Virus record (IMG/VR): IMGVR_UViG_3300023179_000166
Coordinates: 1-48,387 of that record
DNA length: 48,387 nt
Reading direction: 5' to 3' (one strand)
From: a virus
Of the stretch, positions 28,074-35,434 are shown in pieces; the first letter of the stretch is position 1, and every line of letters starts with the position of its first letter. The notes beneath the pieces are model-generated. The model made no database searches, was not told the origin of the DNA, and worked only from the letters and a program-made list of their open reading frames with translations. A program made the translations under genes and the position numbers.

Positions 28074-28721
28074 TCAAAATTCTAATTCTTTTTCAACAGC
28101 TTCTTTGATAAGATACTTATCATGCCACATAACACCAGCACCTTCACCCCATGTGTGCTTCATAGTTTCCTGCCAATGGCGAGCTTTTTCTAATGCTTCA
28201 TTGGCTGAGTTGGCTTTTACATCCAGTTCAAATCGAAGATCCAATTTTACTTTGTATTCGTCCATTTCTTTTTCCTCAGGAAAAACAAGTTTTGCGCCGC
28301 CCATTGTTCCAGGCATTTCCATCTTATATGGTTCGTCTTCGCCTAAAATAGGCAAGTTGTCATAGTAGGTTTCGCCGATATCTTTAACATATTGAAGAAT
28401 AGTTTCTTCACTGTCAACAATGGTATACTTTACATCATCCCAGGCTTCATTAGGATCGATACCATTTGATTTTGATTCATTGATGTAGGCATTGACATAT
28501 TGTGGATTGGTCCATTGAAATGCTTGATCTGTGCCAGGTACATCAGCATGTACTTGATATACGGTGTAGTCTTTAGTATCAAAGATACAATGGCTACAAC
28601 CATTGCCGTCGGTATCTCGAAATTCAAGATACTGGGCATTGCTGCCAAAACATTTCCATTGATACGGATCACCGCCGCTAGTGCGGGCTCCGGCCGCTGT
28701 AATAACATCAAGAAGTTTCAT
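28074..28721 (-). CDS. Conserved phage hypothetical
   Basis: 215 residues. The N-terminal GGDPYQWKCFGSNAQYLEF and GNGCSHCIFDTKDYTVYQV recur in T4-like aquatic phages; a CxHC pair might bind metal. C-terminal DEYKVKLDLRFELDVKANS and a helical end. Function unknown. ATGA junction with the 75-aa gene. Confidence 0.7.
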   Translation of the reverse strand: MKLLDVITAAGARTSGGDPYQWKCFGSNAQYLEFRDTDGNGCSHCIFDTKDYTVYQVHADVPGTDQAFQWTNPQYVNAYINESKSNGIDPNEAWDDVKYTIVDSEETILQYVKDIGETYYDNLPILGEDEPYKMEMPGTMGGAKLVFPEEKEMDEYKVKLDLRFELDVKANSANEALEKARHWQETMKHTWGEGAGVMWHDKYLIKEAVEKELEF

Positions 28722-28945
28722 TTGTTTAATCCTATAAAAATCATTTCTCTTTCGGTAACTGTGGCAACAGGTTTAAGCCAACCTTTATCAATACATTCTG
28801 AAATTATTAGTTTGTATTCTCGGGGACATTCGGGAAGGATATGAAATCCGGCTCTAGGGGAACGAACAAATCCATCATTGATATAGAACTCAGGATCCGT
28901 TTGACGAATAGTCTTAGTTTGGCTTTTATGAAGTGTATATTTCAT
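28718..28945 (-). CDS. Small hypothetical protein
   Basis: 75 residues: QTDPEFYINDGFVRSPRAGF and CPREYKLIISECIDKGWL. No known domain. First gene behind promoter 28951-28979, so the leader is short. Confidence 0.62.
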   Translation of the reverse strand: MKYTLHKSQTKTIRQTDPEFYINDGFVRSPRAGFHILPECPREYKLIISECIDKGWLKPVATVTEREMIFIGLNK

Positions 28946-28950
28946 GCTTT

Positions 28951-28979
28951 ATAGTAGCATGAAGATAGATAACTGTCAA
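28951..28979 (-). promoter_or_regulatory. Sigma70-type promoter
   Basis: TTGACA, 17-nt spacer, TACTAT on the minus strand. The -10 is 5 nt from the ATG at 28945, so the transcript would be nearly leaderless or start at a later codon. The -35 abuts the end of the peptidase gene. Confidence 0.7.
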
Positions 28980-29708
28980 TTACCAGGCAATCCAATCTGA
29001 GGTTTTATATGGCCGACCTAGTTCGGCATTATTGATGTATCCTATGGATCGTTTTTTAAGGCGTCGAATAATTTTATGATTTTGGTCATAATCAAATGCC
29101 TTGAGATACATTCGAAGAACATTGCTTTTTAATTTACCTTTTCGGTGTTTCTTACCAATATATGTTTCGACAGCTTTTTTATCATTACGGAAGTTAGCCA
29201 TTAATTCGCAGGCCATATTGAAACTGTAGGCATCAATTTCGTCAGGACAACCTAGATAACTCTGCTCGATGCGTTGCTGATAACGATCTGCTGTGCTTTC
29301 ATAGTCAGGAATTATCTTGAATTTGCGTCTGCGATATTGGCGCATATGAATAATTTCATGAAGTATAACATCAGCAAAACTACGACAAATGCGCTCAAAC
29401 TTATATTTGGTTAGAGAAATTTTTTTATCAAATAAGCAGTAGTTAAAATTAACTTCTATACACTTTTTATAATCTTGATCGTAATCACTGAAGTAAGTTC
29501 CGCCTACATATATCCAACCGGACTCAACGGTAGGGTCGAATTTTTTAACTACTCTAACCGGAAGAAGTTGTTTAACATGTTTAGCAAGTATAGTATGGAT
29601 TTGAGTTGGAGTCATTTTACGATCTACAACTTCGGGATAAGCTAACCATAAAAAGTTTACTAGCCCTCTGCGGTCTAAAGTGGACCAATTGAACTCAGTT
29701 CTTGCCAT
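28980..29708 (-). CDS. SprT-like zinc metallopeptidase
   Basis: 242 residues with the zinc motif HEIIHMRQYR (HExxH, about residue 128), after an FADVI helix, and a later His/Glu-containing helix. The basic C-terminal part (GKKHRKGKLKSNVLRM) may bind nucleic acid. It has a perfect late box upstream, which would fit a role late in infection such as protein processing. Other families with HExxH are possible. Confidence 0.72.
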   Translation of the reverse strand: MARTEFNWSTLDRRGLVNFLWLAYPEVVDRKMTPTQIHTILAKHVKQLLPVRVVKKFDPTVESGWIYVGGTYFSDYDQDYKKCIEVNFNYCLFDKKISLTKYKFERICRSFADVILHEIIHMRQYRRRKFKIIPDYESTADRYQQRIEQSYLGCPDEIDAYSFNMACELMANFRNDKKAVETYIGKKHRKGKLKSNVLRMYLKAFDYDQNHKIIRRLKKRSIGYINNAELGRPYKTSDWIAW

Positions 29709-29740
29709 GTTTGCCCTCCGTTGTATGACAGCAACAAATT

Positions 29741-29748
29741 TATTTATA
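29741..29748 (-). promoter_or_regulatory. T4-type late promoter box
   Basis: Exact TATAAATA on the minus strand, 33 nt upstream of the ATG at 29708. A GGAGGG ribosome site follows. The gap 29709-29947 also holds the tRNA-like gene. Confidence 0.7.
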
Positions 29749-29782
29749 TGTGTCTATATATACAAATTATGTTGGGTGTTAA

Positions 29783-29898
29783 TGGTGTGGTTGGTAGGTT
29801 TCGAACCTACAAAGGCACGGTGATTAAATCGAGTGCCCCTTCCCGCAACCCATACAATTGGGCATATTGGAGGTCTGCCATATTCCGCTCACAACCAC
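29783..29898 (-). tRNA. Long class-II-like tRNA (anticodon uncertain)
   Basis: Perfect 7-bp acceptor stem (GTGGTTG/CAACCAC), encoded ACCA end, a perfect T arm (GTAGG TTCGAAA CCTAC) and a D arm of Leu type (GCGGAATATGGCAGAC). The length of 116 nt exceeds the usual 85-95. The anticodon arm is ambiguous: CAAT/ATTG around ATGCCCA gives GCC, other foldings are possible. A GGCAC/GTGCC helix with a 14-nt loop lies in the variable region. Either an insertion or an unusual tRNA-like RNA. Confidence 0.6.
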
Positions 29899-29947
29899 AT
29901 TTGCATTGTAAGGGTATTTAACAGGCTATGTCAAACGAAAATTACTC

Positions 29948-30712
29948 TTACTTTGGTTGAAAAATTGCGCCGGTTTTACTATCGTAATCAATATTTGGAT
30001 CAAACCGGCTAAAGTTTTCCCACCCAAGCTCGCCCTCGGCAACTTTACTGCCTCTAGTATATTCACCAAAATGATTTACCATAATACCGCCCTGCTCGGT
30101 TTTTAGCAACCCTACAGTTGACCCATTTTTCTGTAACATAAAATTGGCAACAGTAGCTTCGCTTGGATAACCGTTCATTTGTTTATGATCAAACTCGCGA
30201 GCAATCCAGGCAGGATAAAAACTGCTCATCATCCAAAAATATGGATTATCTCTTTCGATTCTATAGTTTCGCCAGATTTGATCAGAATCCTTTGGCCCAA
30301 TGGGGTCAGTTTCAAAATGATACCAATTGTCTCGCCTTAGTTGAACCTGACTTAGATTAGGATTGTCCTGCAGAATTTCAATTAGATCTATAAACCTTAC
30401 AGGATACATAATTTCAGCATCGTCCTCTTGGTGCCATACATAATCAAAATCTCTCACTTTTACAAAGTCAAAAAGTTCTTGCCACGTGCGTGTAATACCT
30501 TGATTCTCTCGATGTAAATTAATATGTGTGTATCCATGAGATTTGGCGATCATTTCAACCAATGGGTTATTTCTGCCATTCGGGTAATCGTCAAAAAATA
30601 TCTTAGTTACTTCGCAATGCCGTGTATCAAGCAGATCTTGGCTTTTTAGTGTACGAGTAATATAAGGTATTCTGTTAGTTGAGAACACCGCCATGCATAT
30701 TTTGTAAGTCAT
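29948..30712 (-). CDS. Glycosyltransferase (GT2-like)
   Basis: 254 residues. N-terminal ICMAVFSTNRIPYITRTLKS is the GT2-type start; FDYVWHQEDDAEIMYP carries the acidic DD motif for metal-nucleotide binding; a later GIMVNHFGEYTRG. Part of a run of glycosyl-transfer genes (29948-33864). The acceptor may be a fibre or the host envelope; not determined. Confidence 0.75.
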   Translation of the reverse strand: MTYKICMAVFSTNRIPYITRTLKSQDLLDTRHCEVTKIFFDDYPNGRNNPLVEMIAKSHGYTHINLHRENQGITRTWQELFDFVKVRDFDYVWHQEDDAEIMYPVRFIDLIEILQDNPNLSQVQLRRDNWYHFETDPIGPKDSDQIWRNYRIERDNPYFWMMSSFYPAWIAREFDHKQMNGYPSEATVANFMLQKNGSTVGLLKTEQGGIMVNHFGEYTRGSKVAEGELGWENFSRFDPNIDYDSKTGAIFQPK

Positions 30713-31275
30713 ACTCGTCGTTCTGTATCAAAGAAAAATATTTGAAAAAGTCTTCCGTTGTCATTGTTATTGCCAAAATAATCAAGACTAGCGTGATATA
30801 GGTCTCCTCTATATATAATCAGTCTATTATATCTGTTACCTATTGTATCTACTCTGTCCCATTTTGTGTAGTCGTACCCATCATAGGAGTTGGTTCCGGC
30901 TAGGTCTTTCATATCGCCGTTGGCCTTCCATCTAAACAGACCCGTGCCGCCGCTATGAGGAGCATCGGGGGTAAGGTATAGAACTCCTGCCCACATATTA
31001 TTAGGATCGCTATGAATCCATGTCCTATCCTGTGCTGTAGTTATCTGGAAGGCACCGCAATAACCTTCGCCCCTTTCGGCACCGTATGTATTGGTTATCG
31101 GACCAGCCCAAGGCATAAAATGTTCAATAGCAGCCTTTGTATCTTCGGTCCAAAAAGATCTTGTTCTGGCACCGGGGAAGTTTCCCTTTACATCAAAAGA
31201 TTGGGTTAGAGCAAAATTTCGTACTACATCCGGAGCAATATAAAAATTATCAATAATAAAAGCGGTCATTTCCAT
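30709..31275 (-). CDS. DUF6445-like 2OG-Fe(II) oxygenase fold protein
   Basis: 188 residues. WIHSDPNNMWAGVLYLTPDAP with the HxD pair, a conserved SGGTGLFRW, then NRLIIYRGDLYHASLDYFG containing the distal His, and a final GRLFQIFFF. This is the DUF6445 pattern, whose members look like 2OG oxygenases. GAGG precedes the first ATG. Sits between two glycosyltransferases with ATGA overlap, so a sugar or glycoprotein substrate is plausible. Confidence 0.7.
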   Translation of the reverse strand: MEMTAFIIDNFYIAPDVVRNFALTQSFDVKGNFPGARTRSFWTEDTKAAIEHFMPWAGPITNTYGAERGEGYCGAFQITTAQDRTWIHSDPNNMWAGVLYLTPDAPHSGGTGLFRWKANGDMKDLAGTNSYDGYDYTKWDRVDTIGNRYNRLIIYRGDLYHASLDYFGNNNDNGRLFQIFFFDTERRV

Positions 31276-31276
31276 T

Positions 31277-32038
31277 TTAATACCTCACAAACTTTCCATC
31301 TGGACCGTGCCATCCGTTGACTATCCAATCGGTTTCGATGATGTCTTGTTCCCATGGCCTGGTTAAAAAATATCCAAGTGTTTCAATATCATAATGTTGC
31401 ATACTAGGTCTATCAGTTATTGCTGCCATAGCTGTATAAAGATCTGCAAAACTCTTTTGATATTTTTTGCCCCAGCCAAACAATACACTGCAATACTGTC
31501 GAAGCTTGTTATCGTTTTGAAATGCTCGGCGGTCAACCATATCATATCCCCAATAATCTTGCCATTCATGTTCGAGATATTTTTTATAAAAGATTTTATC
31601 AGGATTGTTTTCTATAATGTTTATATCAAAAGAACTATTAATAAAATAACGCCCGCTCATTTTAAACACATAATCAAATTTTTCAAGCTCTTTGGCATGT
31701 TTATTTAAAAAGCTGCTCATTATTAGTGACTCACAGCGTGTTTTATTGGCATGAGATTTTGTGATTTCATAGACCTCGGGCCAGTCAAAGGCAACACTAA
31801 TAAATCTTAGATTCTTTTGATATATAAGTTGTTGTAGGTATTCTCCCCAGTTTGGACTTGAATCTAAAAGATAGATAGTAGTATCTTCTTCTTTGGTAGC
31901 CTGAGCAATACTGTTTATAGTAAATTGAGTTTGTCGTAACCTTTCTTCAGCAGAAAAGTAGGACCTTACTGGACTATAGGTAAGTGGATATTGATTATCC
32001 ACGTTAATTGTACTGGTTATTATAAATGCTGTTTTCAT
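31277..32038 (-). CDS. Putative GT-A glycosyltransferase
   Basis: 253 residues. AFIITSTINVDN start, then TIYLLDSSPNWGEYL and FDYVFKMSGRYF where a KxSGR-type loop replaces the DxD of common GTs. Ends in TDWIVNGWHG. Resembles bacterial glycosyltransferase-like proteins of the surface-polysaccharide type; assignment moderate. Overlaps the GT4 gene by 4 nt. Confidence 0.6.
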   Translation of the reverse strand: MKTAFIITSTINVDNQYPLTYSPVRSYFSAEERLRQTQFTINSIAQATKEEDTTIYLLDSSPNWGEYLQQLIYQKNLRFISVAFDWPEVYEITKSHANKTRCESLIMSSFLNKHAKELEKFDYVFKMSGRYFINSSFDINIIENNPDKIFYKKYLEHEWQDYWGYDMVDRRAFQNDNKLRQYCSVLFGWGKKYQKSFADLYTAMAAITDRPSMQHYDIETLGYFLTRPWEQDIIETDWIVNGWHGPDGKFVRY

Positions 32039-33054
32039 GTTCTATAAAAATTATCATCAACTAATTTTTTAAAATATTCATCAAATTGTGGGTGTATAAC
32101 AGTATCCTCAAAATTTTCAAGGGCATGGTTTCTACAATCAATTGGTTTGATAGAATCAATGTTTTCAATGGCATTAACTACATCTCTGAAGTCTCTACAT
32201 CTAAACCCCACATGTGACTTGACAGTTTCTGGAAATGCTCCCCAATCTGTTGTGATCGCTGGCGTGCCACTCATAAACCCTTCAGCGATCATGTTGCCAA
32301 ATGGTTCTACATAATATGTGAGACCTAAAATAGCCTTGGCACGACTCATAAGTTTTTTTCTTTGTTCAATGTTTCGAGGACCTAACAGCTCAACATGCTT
32401 GGGAATTGTTTTGTAACCTAGATGCTCTAGGTCGCCAGGTCCGGCAATAATAAGTTTTTTTCCTGTATATTCAGCAGCCTGAATGGCTAAATCAATGCCT
32501 TTTAGTTTGGTGATTCTTCCAAACATTAAAAGATAATCTTCTTTATCTTCACAATATTCAAATTCGTCCTTGGTAATAGGATTGTAAATAACTTGGTCAT
32601 ACCAGCTTGGGTTCAAGCTCATATTGTTCTTGCCATAGTAAATGTGCATGTGAGCATAACTGACAAAGATCCTAAAGGGAGCAAAGACAGCTTCATGAGT
32701 GTAACCGATACTAGGTTCCACTGCCCTAAGGTCAGGATTGGCTTCGCAGGCTAGTCTATTTTCTTGACCGAAAAAACAAACAATGATATCTCCGGGATTT
32801 TTTCTTTTAGATATTTCTGCACCTGCTTTGGCATTGTAAGTGGCTACATCGACATTATGATCGCCGGAAAATTTATCAAGACAAATAACTCTTTCACATT
32901 GAACATCACTGCTTACTGGGGCATAGTGTACGCAGTTCCAACCATACTCTGTCATGTACTTTATAAATTTCCAGCAGGCAATGCTAAACGCATCAATTCT
33001 TTCGTTGAAGTTAACTGGGTTACCTGGGTTAGATAAAATATGTAATGTTGTCAT
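32035..33054 (-). CDS. Glycosyltransferase family 4 (GT-B)
   Basis: 339 residues. N-terminal ILSNPGNPVNFNERIDAFS, then in the C-terminal Rossmann domain LLMFGRITKLKGIDLAIQAA (donor-site Arg/Lys), KKLIIAGPGDLE, and EPFGNMIAEGFMSGTPAITTDWG with the E-x7-E motif of GT4 retaining enzymes. A convincing retaining glycosyltransferase. Confidence 0.88.
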   Translation of the reverse strand: MTTLHILSNPGNPVNFNERIDAFSIACWKFIKYMTEYGWNCVHYAPVSSDVQCERVICLDKFSGDHNVDVATYNAKAGAEISKRKNPGDIIVCFFGQENRLACEANPDLRAVEPSIGYTHEAVFAPFRIFVSYAHMHIYYGKNNMSLNPSWYDQVIYNPITKDEFEYCEDKEDYLLMFGRITKLKGIDLAIQAAEYTGKKLIIAGPGDLEHLGYKTIPKHVELLGPRNIEQRKKLMSRAKAILGLTYYVEPFGNMIAEGFMSGTPAITTDWGAFPETVKSHVGFRCRDFRDVVNAIENIDSIKPIDCRNHALENFEDTVIHPQFDEYFKKLVDDNFYRT

Positions 33055-33063
33055 ACTGCAATA

Positions 33064-33864
33064 TTAATATAAATTTGATACAAAATCTATCAATGCTTGA
33101 TGACGATCATATTGGTGAATAACAGCAGGTGCTGTGCCATTAAGCAGAATCTTATTCTCTGCCAAGGTTACAATGTCCTTGGCTCGCTCTTGGGTAACAC
33201 TTTGTCCTACCGTTCCTACTAGGTCACCATTTTGGAAAAGTGTACAATCAATCTTATCTTTATAAACTATCTTGTTTAGAATTGCCTGATCAACATTAAC
33301 AGTCTGATAGCTATGATTGTTAGTATGTTTAAGAATATCAAGCTCGATTTTAATTCGATTACAAAGTTCTAAGACTTGTTCCCTTGACCCAAGGATAGTG
33401 CCAGCACACAAAATTGTGTTATCTTTAAGTTCTGATACTATATCACTACCATATGCTGACTCGGTCCAGTAGCGGTTATAAATGCATTCGCCTAACGCAA
33501 TGCCGGGATCCTCTAAGAATAAATTCAACGAATTATCTGAGCACCAATTGAATATGTTGTCCTGAAAGACAACATCGCGAGTGTCAGTTACAAAAACATT
33601 TTTAAATTCTAAGTTGTCAGACAAAAATTCTATGTACCTTATAAATCGATAATTATTCATCCTTGTATTGGAATATCTAAAAGATTCAAAGGTCACGCTC
33701 TTGACATTGTGTTGGTTAAGGAAGTCTTTAAACCCTTGCGAGGTCGTTTGACCGACAAACAATACAACACTGTCAGTTTGATTATACTGTCTAAAAGATT
33801 TTACAAATGCTTTTATATCAGTTAGATCGTAGTCTACTGCTAGTCCTAGAACTAAATTGTTCAT
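33064..33864 (-). CDS. GT-A glycosyltransferase-like protein
   Basis: 266 residues. FKNVFVTDTRDVVFQDNIFNW has the TDxRDV motif used for metal binding in several GT-A families, followed by LNLFLEDPG and a late AVIHQYDRH. Likely a nucleotide-sugar transferase. Starts in an ATGA overlap with the CDGSH-like gene. Confidence 0.75.
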   Translation of the reverse strand: MNNLVLGLAVDYDLTDIKAFVKSFRQYNQTDSVVLFVGQTTSQGFKDFLNQHNVKSVTFESFRYSNTRMNNYRFIRYIEFLSDNLEFKNVFVTDTRDVVFQDNIFNWCSDNSLNLFLEDPGIALGECIYNRYWTESAYGSDIVSELKDNTILCAGTILGSREQVLELCNRIKIELDILKHTNNHSYQTVNVDQAILNKIVYKDKIDCTLFQNGDLVGTVGQSVTQERAKDIVTLAENKILLNGTAPAVIHQYDRHQALIDFVSNLY

Positions 33865-34028
33865 TCGATAGGTTTTTGTAAATTTGCTTCGTACTCAGCT
33901 AATTTTTGTCTAAATTCGTCCTCAGTTAATCCGTGCCAGCCAATGCAATAGCCGTGAGGACTTCTACCGCAACCACATTTTGGAGCAGTAGATTTTTGCG
34001 TATTTTGAGAAGAAGTTTGTGTATTCAT
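33861..34028 (-). CDS. Small CDGSH-like Cys/His protein
   Basis: 55 residues. A short Thr/Gln-rich N-terminus and then KCGCGRSPHGYCIGWHGL. The Cys-x-Cys, Cys and His (C-x-C-x7-C-x3-H) have nearly the spacing of the CDGSH 2Fe-2S motif (x8 in the canonical case), followed by an acidic helix. It could bind iron-sulfur or zinc. Coupled to the glycosyltransferase by ATGA. No SD stronger than AGGAA is visible. Confidence 0.6.
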   Translation of the reverse strand: MNTQTSSQNTQKSTAPKCGCGRSPHGYCIGWHGLTEDEFRQKLAEYEANLQKPIE

Positions 34029-34115
34029 TTATATTCCTAATAAAGGATATTTAAATGCTATTAAATAACAGTAGAATGATTTTGAGTAATAAATATTTCA
34101 ACTAAGGAAACAATT

Positions 34116-34418
34116 ATGCCACTTCTATTCACCGGAAAAACAATAAAGACAAATAATCAACCCTGGTATTCGGAAGCTAATCCCGAAGCATACGCAGCCT
34201 ATGTAGAAAGTGTAAAACAATCTGGGTTGGTCTTGGAGTTTTCAGAATACAACGATCCAAATAACTCAGATGTTATGATAACTGAGATTATTTTTCCAGA
34301 TCAAGCAAGTGTAAATCAATTCGGAAACGAATTTGTACAATCAGAATTTGTAGTTAATCGACGGAACTATACTCGAGCAAATGGGTGGAAATGGGAGAGA
34401 AATATAAGACAGTTATAA
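34116..34418 (+). CDS. Hypothetical protein
   Basis: 100 residues on the plus strand, AAGGAA ribosome site. PWYSEANPEAYAAYVESVKQSGLV start, then SDVMITEIIFPDQASVNQFGNEF, an alpha+beta pattern like small antibiotic-monooxygenase/EthD-type folds, but I cannot name a family. A box AATAAATA lies about 20 nt upstream. Confidence 0.65.
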   Translation: MPLLFTGKTIKTNNQPWYSEANPEAYAAYVESVKQSGLVLEFSEYNDPNNSDVMITEIIFPDQASVNQFGNEFVQSEFVVNRRNYTRANGWKWERNIRQL

Positions 34419-34630
34419 AGGTGTCAAGCTACTCTCACCACAAGAGCCCTTGACTGGGCTGTTTCTCCGTCCACAAGTTTTAGTCTTTTGGCAGGACTGT
34501 AGTTGTCCACCTAGGATATTTTCAAGTCGCCCATGTAAAGCGGGCCTTGCTGTAGATCCTACGCACAGTGTCTTTTATGGTTCAGACAATTGACCCCCGT
34601 TTACTAACCGGTACGGGATCCGGGGTTATT
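34419..34630 (-). ncRNA. Candidate structured RNA downstream of tRNA-Thr
   Basis: 212 nt without a coding frame on either strand, starting directly after the CCA of tRNA-Thr. Nested helices visible: 34512-34517/34556-34561, 34523-34526/34546-34549 and 34529-34532/34542-34545 form one long arm; further hairpins at 34445-34460 (AGCCC/GGGCT), 34494-34507 (GGAC/GTCC), and CCCCG/CGGGG (34595-34599/34621-34625). No known family recognised. Plausible analogue of the stable RNAs C and D of the T4 tRNA cluster. Confidence 0.5.
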
Positions 34631-34706
34631 TGGTGCCGAATGTCTGATTCGAACAGACGACCTATCGCTTACAAGGCGATTGCAACTACCGCTGTGCTAA
34701 TCCGGC
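34631..34706 (-). tRNA. tRNA-Thr(UGU)
   Basis: Acceptor GCCGGAT/ATTCGGC, anticodon loop CTTGTAA (UGU), T arm GTCTG TTCGAAT CAGAC, encoded ACCA. Its 5' 21 nt overlap the end of the 49-aa gene. It has its own promoter at 34716-34744. Confidence 0.92.
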
Positions 34707-34835
34707 ATAAACTTTATTATACTTATCTGTTGGCGTTTTGTCAACAGGTTTTTTATTCTTTCCAAAAACTCTTTCCCAACCTTCATCAAACTTTTGCTTA
34801 TCAGTTGGACGTTGTTTAGAACCTTTTCCTGACAT
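34686..34835 (-). CDS. Small basic phage protein ending inside tRNA-Thr
   Basis: 49 residues, MSGKGSKQRPTDKQKFDEGW, ERVFGKNKKP, a type of small protein common in T4-like phages. Its last seven codons (YAGLAQR, stop) lie in the 5' end of the tRNA-Thr gene. An AGAGG ribosome site precedes the ATG. The -35/-10 of the tRNA promoter also lie inside it. Function unknown. Confidence 0.68.
   Translation of the reverse strand: MSGKGSKQRPTDKQKFDEGWERVFGKNKKPVDKTPTDKYNKVYAGLAQR
34716..34744 (-). promoter_or_regulatory. Sigma70-type promoter of tRNA-Thr
   Basis: TTGACA, 17-nt spacer, TATAAT on the minus strand, 10 nt upstream of the tRNA 5' end, entirely inside the 49-aa coding sequence. Confidence 0.75.
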
Positions 34836-34850
34836 TGTTAACCTCTGCAA

Positions 34851-35009
34851 TTATTTTTTTTTTCTAATCGAACGAGATTGTTCTTCGAACATCTTAACAT
34901 AACTTTTTATAAAGCTACCTCGTTTATGAGGGTCGATAAAATTTGCCGCCATTCTTTTAATCGATTTTGGTAGTTTAATAGATTTTGGGTCGTAGCCTTT
35001 TGTAGTCAT
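34851..35009 (-). CDS. Small basic hypothetical protein
   Basis: 52 residues, 25% Lys/Arg (SIKLPKSIKRMAANFIDPHKRG), ending with a run of three Lys encoded by an A10 tract (34854-34863). ATGA junction with rpoZ. Function unknown; a nucleic-acid binder is possible. Confidence 0.62.
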   Translation of the reverse strand: MTTKGYDPKSIKLPKSIKRMAANFIDPHKRGSFIKSYVKMFEEQSRSIRKKK

Positions 35010-35239
35010 TTTGTAATAAGCCTTTTTAAATGATCTCTAGTGACAGCACCGGCTTCGATTTCTTTAAGAGCCGTGACTGTTAAACTATTATGATCTTGAA
35101 TCTTTTTTAGAGCACCCATTCGGAGCTCTCTTGTGCGTAGAGATGCTACCAGCACCATGTCAAATCTATTGCCGATATTAGCCGCACACCGATCTATATC
35201 GGTCATTGAACTTGCGAAAGGTTTTTTTGTTGTTTCCAT
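35006..35239 (-). CDS. rpoZ: RNA polymerase omega subunit homologue
   Basis: 77 residues from the ATG at 35239 (an upstream start would run into the tRNA-Met gene). NIGNRFDMVLVASLRTREL followed by SLTVTALKEIEAGAV corresponds closely to IGNRFDLVLVAARRARQM and TTVIALREIEEGLI of E. coli omega. Omega clamps the beta' C-terminus and aids assembly of polymerase. A phage copy could stabilise or retarget host RNA polymerase. Lies between tRNA-Met and the small genes, same strand. Confidence 0.88.
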   Translation of the reverse strand: METTKKPFASSMTDIDRCAANIGNRFDMVLVASLRTRELRMGALKKIQDHNSLTVTALKEIEAGAVTRDHLKRLITK

Positions 35240-35251
35240 AGTATTTAAAAT

Positions 35252-35325
35252 TGGTTGCGGGTGAGGGAGTCGAACCCCCAATCTTGGCTTATGAGACCAA
35301 GCGGATACCATTTCCATAACCCGCG
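35252..35325 (-). tRNA. tRNA-Met(CAU), initiator-like
   Basis: Acceptor CGCGGGT/ACCCGCA: six pairs with C1 x A72 unpaired, the hallmark of initiator tRNA, and the same end CGCAACCA as E. coli tRNA-fMet. Anticodon loop CTCATAA (CAU). The anticodon stem is TTGGT/GCCAA, with two G-C pairs rather than the three of bacterial initiators. T arm GGGGG TTCGACT CCCTC. Encoded CCA. Confidence 0.88.
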
Positions 35326-35345
35326 ATATTACTTATCAAATTTAT

Positions 35346-35428
35346 TGGTGCCCTGGGAGGGACTCGAACCCCCACGCTTTTGGCACTTGCTCCTAAGGCA
35401 AGCGTGTCTACCATTTCACCACCAGGGC
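35346..35428 (-). tRNA. tRNA-Leu(UAG)
   Basis: Acceptor GCCCTGG/CCAGGGC, anticodon loop CTTAGGA (UAG), a long variable arm, T arm GGGGG TTCGAGT CCCTC, encoded ACCA. Class II as expected. Anticodon is a cmo5U type in E. coli. Confidence 0.93.
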
Positions 35429-35434
35429 AAATAA

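Noticed and set aside
34419-34630. Retron msr-msd
   Set aside because: No reverse transcriptase gene in the window and no typical inverted a1/a2 repeats.
34568-34819. Plus-strand 83-aa ORF
   Set aside because: It is antisense to tRNA-Thr and its small upstream gene.
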